A stretch of DNA of 32,688 bases from Micromonospora arida (GCF_003857035.1 NZ_QGSY01000113.1:1-32688), one strand, 5' to 3'; counted from the stretch's first letter, positions 22,520 through 30,744 are shown. Notes: a model not told the origin generated them from the sequence alone. A program made the numbers and translations.

Positions 22520-22965
22520 TACCAGCTCCCCTCGTGAGTGCCCGGTTCGACGGCGGCGACGGCGGTGGCGACCACGGTGATTCGCGGTAGCCGGCCGCCC
22601 AACGTCCGGACGGGTGCCCGTACCGTCGCCTGCACCTGGTCGCCGTCGACGGACACCGACACCGCCGCCCCGGGCGGCGCCGCCCGGCCACCCTCAGCGC
22701 TGCCGTCCGCGCCCCGGGCGGCGGCGAGCGCAGCCTCCCGGGCCGCGTGCAGGCAGCCCGCCTGCGCGCTGACGGCGTTGACCGCGGTCAGGCCGGCCAG
22801 CAGGAGCAGGAGCAGCGCCGGCAGGCCGGCCGCCAGTTCGGCGGTGAAGGAGCCCCGGTCCCCGCCAACGGTTGGCGCGAGGACGCGAAGTCTCCGTCCG
22901 CCGCGTGCCGCCAGCCCGGGAACGCTCGACCCTGGATCGCGGCCGGCCCGCCGGCGCTCGATCAC
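22519..22965 (-). CDS. TadE family minor pilin
   Basis: The 148-residue protein has a basic leader of about 38 residues, then G-SFTAELAAGLPALLLLLLAG. Cleavage after the glycine puts glutamate at +5, the class-IV prepilin signature, followed by the membrane helix. The remaining part is small-residue rich with short beta segments, as in TadE minor pseudopilins. Its GTG start overlaps the Flp-type pilin stop by four bases (GTGA), and its stop overlaps the next gene by one. It is exported and probably assembled with the Flp-type pilin. Confidence 0.87.
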   Translation of the reverse strand: MIERRRAGRDPGSSVPGLAARGGRRLRVLAPTVGGDRGSFTAELAAGLPALLLLLLAGLTAVNAVSAQAGCLHAAREAALAAARGADGSAEGGRAAPPGAAVSVSVDGDQVQATVRAPVRTLGGRLPRITVVATAVAAVEPGTHEGSW

Positions 22966-23129
22966 TTCAGTGCCCGGTCGATGACGGCGGTCAGCGCCGA
23001 CTGGACGTTGCCGGAGGTCAGCACCTTCAACAGGATCCCGGCGAAGGCGACCGCGGCGAGGGTGCCCACGGCGTACTCGGCCGTGTTCATTCCGGCATCG
23101 CCGCGCAGGCGAGCGATGAGTTTGCGCAT
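22962..23129 (-). CDS. Flp-type pilin (DUF4244 family)
   Basis: The 55-residue prepilin begins MRKLIARLRGDAG, then MNTAEYAVGTLAAVAFAGIL. Cleavage after the glycine gives E and Y at +5 and +6, the Flp prepilin signature, and the following helix is the pilin core. It would be the main subunit of the Tad pilus or pseudopilus. The ATG at 23129 is preferred to one 11 codons earlier because the basic leader starts there and AGGGA lies about 10 bases upstream. It is downstream of tadC by 22 bases, the only real gap in the operon, which may allow separate translation at higher level. Confidence 0.9.
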   Translation of the reverse strand: MRKLIARLRGDAGMNTAEYAVGTLAAVAFAGILLKVLTSGNVQSALTAVIDRALK

Positions 23130-23151
23130 GACTGTTTCCCTTCTCGATGGG

Positions 23152-23919
23152 TCAGAGCACATCGCCGAGAACGGCGACGATCACCGGCACGAGGCCGGCG
23201 AGAATGAACGCCGGCAGGAAGCAGAGCCCCAGCGGCAGGACGATGAGCACACCCGCCCGGCGGGCCGATGCCTCGGCAGCGGTGGCCCGGTCGGCGCGCA
23301 GGTCGTCGGCGAGCCGGGTCAGTGCGCCGGCCAGGGCGGCACCACTGTTGGCCGAGCGCAACGCCGCACTGGTCAGGCGCTCCGCGCCGGGCACGCCGTC
23401 CAGCGCGGACCATGCCTCCACCGGGCCACCACCAAGCAGCAGCGTGCGGCCAACCCGGGCCAACCGGCCGGCGAGCGGCCCGTCCAGTGCCTCGGCCACG
23501 GCCAACACCGAGCGATCCACCGGGGCACCCGCCCGCATCGCCGCAGCCAGCAGGTCGGCGGCGAGCGGTAGGTCTGCGGCCTCCTGCTGCCGCCGCCTAC
23601 GCACAGCGGGCGACTCGATCCGCCGCAACAGGACATCGAGCAGGAACGCGGCCGGGAGAGCGCCGAGCAGCCCGGGCCAGCCCTCGACGACGATGGCCAC
23701 GGCGAGCCCAGCCAGCACCGCCACGAGCCGGATCGCGTCCGGCCGCCGTCGCCTGGTTGAGCTGGGCTGGCTCGCCAAGCCGGCTTGGCTCGCCGAGCTG
23801 GGCCGACCGGCTGGGCTGCGCTGACCGACCCAGCTGCGTTGGCTCGCCCAACTGCGTTGGCTCCCAGAGCGGCGCTGACCGGCGGCGCCGGGCTGGCCGG
23901 CTGGGCCTCGGGCCGTCAT
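23152..23919 (-). CDS. tadC: TadC-like type II/IV secretion F-domain membrane protein
   Basis: The 255-residue protein has membrane helices near residues 65-95, a cytoplasmic GspF/TadC helical domain (about 105-215, with LPLAADLLAAAMRAGAPVDRS), and a C-terminal pair of helices (about 220-253). It forms the inner-membrane platform with TadB. Residues 1-58 are an unusual Ser/Gln/Arg-rich tail with short repeats (SQRSWA, SQRSWV, GQRSPA) encoded by partly repeated DNA. Its ATG overlaps the tadB stop by four bases (ATGA). Confidence 0.9.
   Translation of the reverse strand: MTARGPAGQPGAAGQRRSGSQRSWASQRSWVGQRSPAGRPSSASQAGLASQPSSTRRRRPDAIRLVAVLAGLAVAIVVEGWPGLLGALPAAFLLDVLLRRIESPAVRRRRQQEAADLPLAADLLAAAMRAGAPVDRSVLAVAEALDGPLAGRLARVGRTLLLGGGPVEAWSALDGVPGAERLTSAALRSANSGAALAGALTRLADDLRADRATAAEASARRAGVLIVLPLGLCFLPAFILAGLVPVIVAVLGDVL
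23831..23866. repeat. Two 18-bp direct repeats inside tadC
   Basis: Units at 23831-23848 and 23849-23866 share ctgcgttggctc. They are in frame and encode the repeated Ser-Gln-Arg-Ser-Trp steps of the TadC N-terminal tail. Related fragments (ttggctcgcc) recur about 50 bases upstream. Confidence 0.7.
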
Positions 23920-25199
23920 CTGGCCCGCCCCGGTGTCGCGCCCAGCCGTTCCGCCCAGAGGAGGCCCACGACCTGAAGGGCGACCGCGACAACCGCGCTG
24001 GCGCCACCGATCGTGCTGTGCAGGAGCACCGACATGGGGTCGACCCCTATGCCGTACCCCAGCCCGATCCCGCCGACCGGCAGGGCCGCCAGTAGCCAGG
24101 CCGTGGCCCGGGCACCGGCTGCCTGCGCCGCCGCCGCGGCCAGACCCCGGTCGGTCGCCCGAGCGTCCGCCTCGATCCGCTCCAGAAGCTCCGCCAGCGG
24201 CGCGCCGGTCCGGTCGGCCAACCGCACCGCCGCCGAGGTCAGCTGACGTAGGCGGCTCGCCCCGTCACTCTCGACGGCCGTGACGTCGAGCGTGTGTGGG
24301 ACGGGCAGGCCGGCCCGCAGATCCGCCGCGAGGCCGCAGAGCTGGTCCAGCCCACGCCGTCGATCCCGCTCGGCGCTCCGGTTCACTCGCCAACGCAGCA
24401 CGGCGCGCACGGCCAGCGTGCCGTACCCGGCCATCGCGACCGCGGCCACCGGACCGCCGACCACGGCACCCACACCGCCACCGAGCAGACCGACCACCGG
24501 CAGCACGCGGGCCGTCGATCGCGTGATGCGCGCCGACGGAGGGGTACCCGGCCTTCTGTCTGTCGGGCCGACGCGCCCGTGTGCGCGGCAATCGGCGATC
24601 GCGCACCCGTCGGACGCGTCGCCCCGACAGCCGGCGTCCAGGTCGCCGTGCCCATCCGCGGTTGCCGGACCGGAGACGTCGTTCCGACCGGTTACGTCCA
24701 CACCGCTGACACCGATCGTGATCGTGGCGGCCGACGCGCCCGGCCGTCGTTCGGCGTCGAGCATGGTGGGGGCCACCTCCGGGCGGGCGGTGCCGTTCGG
24801 GCGTCGGAGATCCCGACGGGCCGGCGGGCGCGTCGGGCCCTCCGGACGCGTGAACCCGCCTGCCACTCCCGGCCACCTCAGGCTGCGGGTGACGTCCCGG
24901 TCAGGCCAGCCGAGTGCCGTCCGCCTTCCGTTGGCGTCCGCAGTAGTTGCCGACTCGAACGCGACGCCGACCGGATGACCCGAGGTCGGGTCAGCGCCGA
25001 TGCCCTCGACCGGCCCGTCCGGCGTGCGCCCAAGATCCCTGATCCACTGCACCAGAGCGTCATCCGGATCGACGCCGCCGGCCCTCCGTCCCGGTGCCAG
25101 CACGCGACGTCGACGGGCCCGAATGCTCCGCACGGGCCACGCCACCAGGGCAGCGGCGACCAGGAGCAGCGCCGCCACCAGCATCGCCTCGCCGGTCAT
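23916..25199 (-). CDS. tadB: TadB-like secretion F-domain membrane protein with long insertion
   Basis: The 427-residue protein has a first membrane helix at about residues 4-21. Residues ~30-220 are a polar Arg/Gly/Asp/Thr-rich region with no hydrophobic segment. Then come a helix pair (about 225-262), the TadB/GspF domain (LDQLCGLAADLRAGLPVPHT onward) and C-terminal membrane helices. Typical TadB proteins are nearer 250-320 residues, so the long polar region is an insertion. The ATG at 25199 overlaps the tadA stop by four bases (ATGA) and is preferred over an ATG eight codons earlier. It pairs with TadC in the platform. Confidence 0.88.
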   Translation of the reverse strand: MTGEAMLVAALLLVAAALVAWPVRSIRARRRRVLAPGRRAGGVDPDDALVQWIRDLGRTPDGPVEGIGADPTSGHPVGVAFESATTADANGRRTALGWPDRDVTRSLRWPGVAGGFTRPEGPTRPPARRDLRRPNGTARPEVAPTMLDAERRPGASAATITIGVSGVDVTGRNDVSGPATADGHGDLDAGCRGDASDGCAIADCRAHGRVGPTDRRPGTPPSARITRSTARVLPVVGLLGGGVGAVVGGPVAAVAMAGYGTLAVRAVLRWRVNRSAERDRRRGLDQLCGLAADLRAGLPVPHTLDVTAVESDGASRLRQLTSAAVRLADRTGAPLAELLERIEADARATDRGLAAAAAQAAGARATAWLLAALPVGGIGLGYGIGVDPMSVLLHSTIGGASAVVAVALQVVGLLWAERLGATPGRAR

Positions 25200-26407
25200 G
25201 CCGGACCCGCCGATCCGGGCCATGGCTCGCTGAGGATGGGCGGCACCGCCACCCCACGCTCCCGCAGCAGCGCCCCGAGGGCGCGGGCGGCGAGCCCGAG
25301 CCCACTGCCGCGCACCCAGGCGGGTACCACGGTCACCATCCGTTCGGGCCCCTCGGGCAGCAGCAGGCAGACCGACTCCAGGACGCGACCCCGGTCGCTG
25401 CGTCGCACCTGGAACAGCACCTGCAACGCGGCGGCCACCTGGGCGTGCAGCGCAGCGCGAGGCAGCCCACCCAACATGCCCAGGGCCTCCAACCGGGCCG
25501 GCACGTCCGACGGTGTGTTGGCGTGCAGCGTGCCAGCGCCCCCGTCATGGCCGGTGTTGAGCGCGGCCAGCAGGTCGACCACCTCACCGCCCCGGCACTC
25601 CCCGACCACCAGCCGGTCCGGGCGCATCCGCAACGCCTGCCGGACCAGGTCCGCCAGGCTGACCACGCCCGTCCCCTCCACATTGGCGGTACGAGCCTGG
25701 AGCCCCACCACGTGCGGATGCCCCGGACGCAGCTCGGCGGCGTCCTCCACCAGCACGATCCGTTCGGTGGTCGGCACCATCCCCAGCAGGGTGTTGAGCA
25801 ATGTCGTCTTGCCCGACCCGGTGCCCCCGGTCACGAGGTACGCCAGGCGGGCGGCCACGACTGCGGCGAGCAGTGGTGCCAGCGGTCGCGGCACGGTCCC
25901 CTGGCGCACCAACTCGTCGAGGGTGAACGGTCGGTGTCGGAAGGTCCGCAGCGACAGGTAGGGACCTTCGGTCGCCACCGGCGGCAGCACGGCGTGCAGT
26001 CGGGTGCCGTCGGGAAGCCGCGCGTCCGCGTACGGGGAGCCGTCGTCGAGCCGCCGCCCCGCGCTGGCGATCAGCCGCTGCGCCAACCGGCGGACGTCCT
26101 CCACCGAGCCCACCGGGACGGCGACCTGGTGCAGCCCCGACCCGCGGTCGACCCAGACCCGGGCGCCGTTGACGAGGACGTCGGTGACCTCCGGGTCGGC
26201 GAGCAGCGGCGCCAACGGCCCGGCGCCGACGAGGTCGTCGCGCACCCGGTCGGCGATCCGCAGCATGGCGGTATCGCCGAGCACTGCCGCGGCGGGCTCG
26301 GCCCGTACCGCGGAGACGATGGCCGCCGCGGTGACCGGGGTGGTGGCGGCGGCGATCCGCTGCCGCACCCGGGCGGCGAGCGTGCCGTCCTCCGGCCCGG
26401 TGGTCAT
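25196..26407 (-). CDS. tadA: TadA-type secretion ATPase (GspE/VirB11 family)
   Basis: The 403-residue hexameric ATPase is expected to power pilus assembly. Motifs are complete: Walker A GGTGSGKT (194-201), Asp box VLVEDAAEL (218-226), Walker B with DRLVVGECRGGE (264-275), and His box GHDGGAGTLHAN (287-298). The N-terminal domain includes LADPEVTDVLVNG (69-81), typical of the CpaF/TadA group. Its ATG overlaps the ssd stop by four bases, and its own stop overlaps tadB. Confidence 0.95.
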   Translation of the reverse strand: MTTGPEDGTLAARVRQRIAAATTPVTAAAIVSAVRAEPAAAVLGDTAMLRIADRVRDDLVGAGPLAPLLADPEVTDVLVNGARVWVDRGSGLHQVAVPVGSVEDVRRLAQRLIASAGRRLDDGSPYADARLPDGTRLHAVLPPVATEGPYLSLRTFRHRPFTLDELVRQGTVPRPLAPLLAAVVAARLAYLVTGGTGSGKTTLLNTLLGMVPTTERIVLVEDAAELRPGHPHVVGLQARTANVEGTGVVSLADLVRQALRMRPDRLVVGECRGGEVVDLLAALNTGHDGGAGTLHANTPSDVPARLEALGMLGGLPRAALHAQVAAALQVLFQVRRSDRGRVLESVCLLLPEGPERMVTVVPAWVRGSGLGLAARALGALLRERGVAVPPILSEPWPGSAGPA

Positions 26408-27507
26408 GCCGCACCCGTAGCCGGCACGCCGGTGAGGTCGGTGACGATCCGTTGGCAGAGCGCGGCGAGTGGGCCCTTGCCGCCGGCGGCCGGCGCCTCG
26501 CCCCGTTCCAGCCCACGGCAGAGCCCCGGCTCGGGGCGCAGCGTGCCGGCCAGCGGGAGGCCCAGCGCGCGTGCCACCTCGGACGCCCGCAACCGCCCGG
26601 GGGCAGGCCCGCGCACCACCACCGAGAGCGCGGCGCAGTGCGGGGCGGCTGCGGCCACCACCCGAGTGGCCGCAGCGGTGGCGCGCAACTCGGCCGGCAC
26701 GACGACGAACGCCTGGTCGGCGGCTTGCAGCGCCACCACGGCCGCGTCGTCCAACTGCCGGGGCAGGTCGATCACCACGAAGTCCCGCCCACGTCGGGCC
26801 GCGTCGACGGTCGCTGCCATGGCCGTCACCGGCAACGTCAGCATCTCGCCGCGGTCCCAGGAGAGCACCACGAGATCACCCCGGCTGGGCAGGGCCTGGA
26901 CCAGCGCCGGGGCGTCCACCCGCCCGTCGGCGCTGGTGAGCGACGGCCAGCGCAGGCCTTCCAACTGCTCCCAGCCCAGCACGAGGTCGAGGCCACCGCC
27001 GAGCGGGTCGGCGTCGACCAGGAGGGTGCGCAGCCGGGCCCGGGCGGCGGTCACCGCAAGACCACCAGCGAGCACACTCGCGCCCGCACCGCCCCGACCA
27101 CCAAGGACCGCGACGACCCGGGCACCGACGCCGGCCGGACGGTCCGGGTCATGTTCGGCGAACCGGTCGACCAACCACGGCTCCGCGGCCGGCAGCGTGG
27201 CGACGTGCTCGGCCCCGATCAGCTCGGCGATCTGCCAGCCGGGGTCGAGCTGACCAGCCCGGCCGAGCAGCACCAGCCGAGGTCGCTGCGGCAACCGGGC
27301 GCGCAGGCAGGCCTGCGCCTGATCGGCGCCGAGCAGCACCAGGGGTGCGGGAAGCCACCGGGTGCGGGCAGCCGCTGGGTCGCGGGCGAGCTCCACCTCG
27401 GTCCCGCCGACGGCGGCGAGCCGGAGCACATCATCGAGCAGATCGTCGTCGCCGGTGACGACCAGCGGGAGCCGGCGGATCGGCGGAACCGTGGTACGGG
27501 GTGGCAT
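26404..27507 (-). CDS. ssd: Ssd/CpaE-like MinD-type ATPase
   Basis: The 366-residue protein has a receiver-like N-terminal domain (about 10-125) and a MinD/ParA-like domain with VVAVLGGRGGAGASVLAGGL and VDADPLGGGLDL. It is the septum-site-determining Ssd/CpaE group (Rv3660c in M. tuberculosis), thought to place the Tad machine or affect septation. The P-loop GGRGGAGAS lacks the usual lysine, so nucleotide use may differ from MinD. The ATG at 27507 is fixed by GGAGG upstream. It is the first gene of the tad operon. Confidence 0.9.
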   Translation of the reverse strand: MPPRTTVPPIRRLPLVVTGDDDLLDDVLRLAAVGGTEVELARDPAAARTRWLPAPLVLLGADQAQACLRARLPQRPRLVLLGRAGQLDPGWQIAELIGAEHVATLPAAEPWLVDRFAEHDPDRPAGVGARVVAVLGGRGGAGASVLAGGLAVTAARARLRTLLVDADPLGGGLDLVLGWEQLEGLRWPSLTSADGRVDAPALVQALPSRGDLVVLSWDRGEMLTLPVTAMAATVDAARRGRDFVVIDLPRQLDDAAVVALQAADQAFVVVPAELRATAAATRVVAAAAPHCAALSVVVRGPAPGRLRASEVARALGLPLAGTLRPEPGLCRGLERGEAPAAGGKGPLAALCQRIVTDLTGVPATGAA

Positions 27508-27588
27508 CGCGGCCTCCAGCGGTCGGGCTCTGGTATGCCGTCGACAGTGCTCGGGATCCGCCCTCCGACCCGTCCCGATGGGGTCGCC

Positions 27589-27616
27589 TGTGGACAACCT
27601 GGTGGGCTGTGGAAAA
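27589..27616 (-). promoter_or_regulatory. Pair of DnaA boxes upstream of ssd
   Basis: tgtggacaa (27589-27597) is the complement of the perfect box TTGTCCACA. tgtggaaaa (27608-27616), in the same orientation 19 bases on, is a near match. They lie about 80-110 bases upstream of the ssd start, so DnaA could affect the tad operon, or the sites may titrate DnaA. Confidence 0.5.
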
Positions 27617-27687
27617 CCGCCGCCGAGACAGTTGATCTGCTACGAGCGCGGGCAACTTCGCAGCTACGGCCGCTGCGGGAAAGACAG

Positions 27688-27717
27688 CGAGGCCGCTCCC
27701 CCAGAGGAGCGGCCTCG
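27688..27717 (-). terminator. Intrinsic terminator after the CU044_5270-type gene
   Basis: cgaggccgctcc pairs perfectly with ggagcggcctcg across a six-base loop. On the minus strand it is followed by CTGTCTTT. It lies 12 bases past the stop codon of the CU044_5270-type gene and separates that unit from ssd. Confidence 0.85.
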
Positions 27718-27728
27718 CAAGTCGGCGG

Positions 27729-28742
27729 TCAGCCGACCCGGTCGGTCCAGGCGGTATCGAGGATCACCTTGTACGAGCTGATCCGCACGGGCGACAGCGT
27801 CAACAGCTCATCGGCGAGCAATTCGCCCGTCTTCGGATCGAAGATCAGAAGTGATTGCTGGTCGTGCTCGCGGTCCTCGAAGGTGACGGCCACTCCGTGC
27901 CGGCCGGCGCGGTCGGTGACCTGCCCCCGCCAGCGGAAGCCGGGTACGTCGGCGAGGACCCGCAGGACCGCCGCTCGGGTCGCACGCGGTACGACGTACC
28001 GGCCGTAGAGCGTGCTGACCTCCTTGCTCGCCGCCCCCGCGCCGTACTCGACCTTCAGCAGCTCCCGCAGCTCGGACGGGACGGCCGACGGTGGCCTGAG
28101 CTCCCTGGGCGGTAGCGGAATGACACTCGGTGCGGGGGTGCCGGTGGCTGCTGGCCGCGCACTGCCTTCGCGCTCCCAGTAGTCCCGAGACTCCTGGTCG
28201 GGGTACTGCGGCTCCAGTTGGGAGCTGGCCTGGTTACCGGTCCCGTCTGCGGCCTGCCAGACCTTCGTCTCGCTGGCAAAGGCCACGTGGTGGCGACCGT
28301 CGGCGGACGTCATCACCGGATCGCCCCACAGCTTCGAGTGGTGATACATGTAGCGTCCGCTCTGGTGGTCGTACGCCGCGTCTTTGATCTTGTCGGCCAG
28401 CATGCGCAGCTGCGGGCCGGCGGCCGGCGGATCCGCGTCGAACTGGTACGCGACCGGTACGAGTACCAATCCCGCTGCCGCCGCCGGTTCGTCCGGAGTG
28501 TCCGGTGCGCCCTCGCCGAACGGCTGGAGCACCGCCACGGCGCCGACCGCGACCGCCAGCGTGCCGGCCGCCAGGACCACCCGGCGGGTCGGTCGTACGC
28601 GACGACGCCCGGCCACCGTCTCGGTGGCGTCGGCGCGGTCGATCAGCTCGCGCGCCGAGACCAGCGGTGGCCCGACGACGGCGTGCCGGGCCGGGTCGGC
28701 CGGGCCGAGAAGAGTACGGGTTCGCTCTGCTCCGAACATCAC
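27729..28742 (-). CDS. CU044_5270-family membrane protein
   Basis: The 337-residue protein has a cytoplasmic N-terminal segment (about 1-52), one membrane helix RRVVLAAGTLAVAVGAVAVL (53-72), and an extracellular domain of about 260 residues with a proline-rich linker (about 195-225). It fits the CU044_5270 family, which is usually paired with an ECF sigma factor gene. By topology it resembles an anti-sigma or surface sensor, but no zinc anti-sigma motif (H-x3-C-x2-C) is visible. The start is GTGATG overlapping the sigma-gene stop; GTG (28742) and ATG (28739) are both possible. A terminator follows. Confidence 0.85.
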   Translation of the reverse strand: MMFGAERTRTLLGPADPARHAVVGPPLVSARELIDRADATETVAGRRRVRPTRRVVLAAGTLAVAVGAVAVLQPFGEGAPDTPDEPAAAAGLVLVPVAYQFDADPPAAGPQLRMLADKIKDAAYDHQSGRYMYHHSKLWGDPVMTSADGRHHVAFASETKVWQAADGTGNQASSQLEPQYPDQESRDYWEREGSARPAATGTPAPSVIPLPPRELRPPSAVPSELRELLKVEYGAGAASKEVSTLYGRYVVPRATRAAVLRVLADVPGFRWRGQVTDRAGRHGVAVTFEDREHDQQSLLIFDPKTGELLADELLTLSPVRISSYKVILDTAWTDRVG

Positions 28743-29305
28743 AGATCCTCTCGAATGGTCATCAACACCGGGCTACGCCGGGTCTGCCCGGGCCGGTCCG
28801 ACATCGCTTCGGCAAGACGGCGTCGGGCGCGATGCAGGCGCACCGCGGCGGTCGCCCCGGTGCAACCGAGAACCTTGGCCGCCTCGGACACCGTCAGTTC
28901 CTCCCAGCCCACCAGCCGGAGGATCTCCTGGTCGAGGTCGTTCAGGTTGGCCAGAGCAGTCCAGATGTCGGCGACCCCGACGCTCGTGTCGGCACCCGAC
29001 GATCCGGCCAGTCGCTCCAGGTCGACATCGGTGATCGGGAGGAGGTCCGGGGCGGCACGCCGCGACCGCCACTGGTTCGCGAGAAGGCGCCGGGCCACCC
29101 CGTACAGCCAGGGCAGGCTGCGCTCCGGCACCTCGGCGCGGCGACGCCAGGCGACGACGAAGACCTCCTGGGCAAGCTCCGCGGACGCATCCCGGTCAGC
29201 GAGCCGGCGCAGGCCGTATCGGACCATGTGCTCGTACTCGGCGGCGTAGAGACTGGTGAACCAGCCCTCGTCCCGCTTCTTCGGTGGACCCACCCGAACC
29301 CCCAC
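28739..29305 (-). CDS. ECF-type sigma factor
   Basis: The protein is about 188 residues. Region 2 is in LYAAEYEHMVRYGLRRL and ELAQEVFVVAWRRR, with the LPWLYGVARRLLANQWR helix following. Region 4 is a helix-turn-helix in LTVSEAAKVLGCTGATAAVR. It should direct RNA polymerase to a small regulon, perhaps including its own operon. The start is uncertain: GTG at 29305 or 29293 (GGGGG six bases upstream) are plausible, and a longer open frame extends to 29554 but overlaps the hydrolase gene in another frame and is not homologous. It is translationally coupled to the membrane protein gene downstream. Confidence 0.88.
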   Translation of the reverse strand: MGVRVGPPKKRDEGWFTSLYAAEYEHMVRYGLRRLADRDASAELAQEVFVVAWRRRAEVPERSLPWLYGVARRLLANQWRSRRAAPDLLPITDVDLERLAGSSGADTSVGVADIWTALANLNDLDQEILRLVGWEELTVSEAAKVLGCTGATAAVRLHRARRRLAEAMSDRPGQTRRSPVLMTIREDL

Positions 29306-29403
29306 TGCCTCGGCGACTCTCACAGTGGCTTGTGTCGCTTGGGGGCCCGGGATTACCGCGCGGCCGAGGGCGGGTGCCGCCCAAAGGGAAACGGACGCTG
29401 CGG

Positions 29404-30594
29404 TCAGTCGTCGATCGCCTGGTAGACGGTGGTCCAGAAGTCGTGCCACATCGGCAGCCGCTGGTCGCCCGCGTGCGCCCGCTGCATGAACACGATCGTG
29501 GTCAGGTCCTCGGCGGGGTCGTTGTACCAGGCGGTGCCGTAGAAGCCGGGCCATCCGTAACTGCCGACCGAGGGCCCGAGATGCGTACGGCGGGTGCGGA
29601 CCGACATTCCGAAACCCCAGCCGATGGCGTCGAAGTATCCGGGCCAGAACCCGGAGACGGCCTTCTGCGTCGGGGTCAGGTGGTCGCTCGTCATCAGCGT
29701 CACCGCCGGTCGCGACAGCACCCGCTCGCCGCCGAGGGCGCCCCCGGCGAGCAGAGCCGAGGCGAAGGCCAGGTAGTCCTGGGCGGTCGAGACGAGCCCG
29801 CCGCCACCGGACTCGAACATTCGCGGTCGACTGAACCGCCCGTCGGGGGCGTCCTCGACGACCGGCTCGCCGGTGGCGGCGTTGTCCTGCTCGTACGCCG
29901 TCGCGAACCGGCCGATGCTCTCGCTACCCACGCTGAAGGCGGTGTCGGCCATTCCCAACGGCTTGCAGACCCGCTCACGCACGGCATTCCCGAAGGACAT
30001 GCCGGTGGCGCGGGCGATGAGCACGCCGGTGACGTTGGCGGCGGTGTCGTACATCCAGCGCTCACCTGGCTGGTGGACCAGCGGAAGGTCACCGAGCTGG
30101 CGGATCCACCCGTCCGGCGACTGATATTCGAGTGCGTCCAGCGCGTCGGCGATCGGCACCGTTCCCGGCTCGGCGGGGACCATGCCGGTGCCAAGGGTGC
30201 CGTCCAGGACGTCCCGCACCGTTATCGGGCGTTCCGCCGGGACGGTGTCGTCCAGTGGACCGTGGGGATCGGCGAGCACTGTCATGTCCGCCAACTCCGG
30301 GAGGAGATCGTCGACCGGATCGGCGAGGCGGAGGGTGCAGTCCTCGACGAGGGTCATCGCACACGCGGCGACGATCGGCTTCGTCATCGAGCCCAGGCGA
30401 AAGATCGTGTCGACCGCCATCGGCGTCCGCGACCCTGCGCCTTCGAACGCGAGATGACCCGTCGCCTCGATGTGCACCTCGCCGTGGCGGGCGAGGACGA
30501 CCACCATGCCCGGGACGAAGCCGGACTCGACGTGGTGCTCAAGCAGCCCTTGCAGCCGAGCCAGCCGTTTCGACGAGAAGCCGCCAGCAGCCAC
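29404..30594 (-). CDS. Class-C beta-lactamase-fold serine hydrolase
   Basis: The 396-residue enzyme of the EstB/class C beta-lactamase/D,D-peptidase superfamily has S-M-T-K at 69-72 (nucleophile S69, general base K72). A tyrosine motif WMYDTAANVTG (Y182) is present, as is a C-terminal GSYGWPGFYGT segment in place of the K-T-G box. There is no signal peptide, so it is probably a cytoplasmic esterase or peptidase, not a secreted lactamase. The GTG at 30594 has GAGGAGG upstream. It ends about 100 bases before the sigma gene on the same strand and could share its transcript. It has no counterpart in this place in the Mycobacterium or Streptomyces layouts I recall. Confidence 0.88.
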   Translation of the reverse strand: MAAGGFSSKRLARLQGLLEHHVESGFVPGMVVVLARHGEVHIEATGHLAFEGAGSRTPMAVDTIFRLGSMTKPIVAACAMTLVEDCTLRLADPVDDLLPELADMTVLADPHGPLDDTVPAERPITVRDVLDGTLGTGMVPAEPGTVPIADALDALEYQSPDGWIRQLGDLPLVHQPGERWMYDTAANVTGVLIARATGMSFGNAVRERVCKPLGMADTAFSVGSESIGRFATAYEQDNAATGEPVVEDAPDGRFSRPRMFESGGGGLVSTAQDYLAFASALLAGGALGGERVLSRPAVTLMTSDHLTPTQKAVSGFWPGYFDAIGWGFGMSVRTRRTHLGPSVGSYGWPGFYGTAWYNDPAEDLTTIVFMQRAHAGDQRLPMWHDFWTTVYQAIDD

Positions 30595-30744
30595 GTGTTT
30601 CCTCCTCAGCTGGTCCCGTTTGGCAAATTACACGGCAGACCACGGTCGCACCGTCCGCGACGAGGTGGGAAGGAAACCCTGTACCGATGCTGCCGTTGCT
30701 GACCGGGGAGGACCCGTTCACCGGGCCGGAAGCGCTCCCGGGAA

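Noticed and set aside
27589..27616. Replication origin
   Set aside because: Only two boxes, no AT-rich unwinding element, and no dnaA or dnaN nearby.
25094..28008. Long plus-strand frames across tadB, tadA and ssd
   Set aside because: All three minus-strand genes have intact family motifs and overlapping starts. The plus frames show no domain and have repetitive Arg/Gly/Pro/His content.
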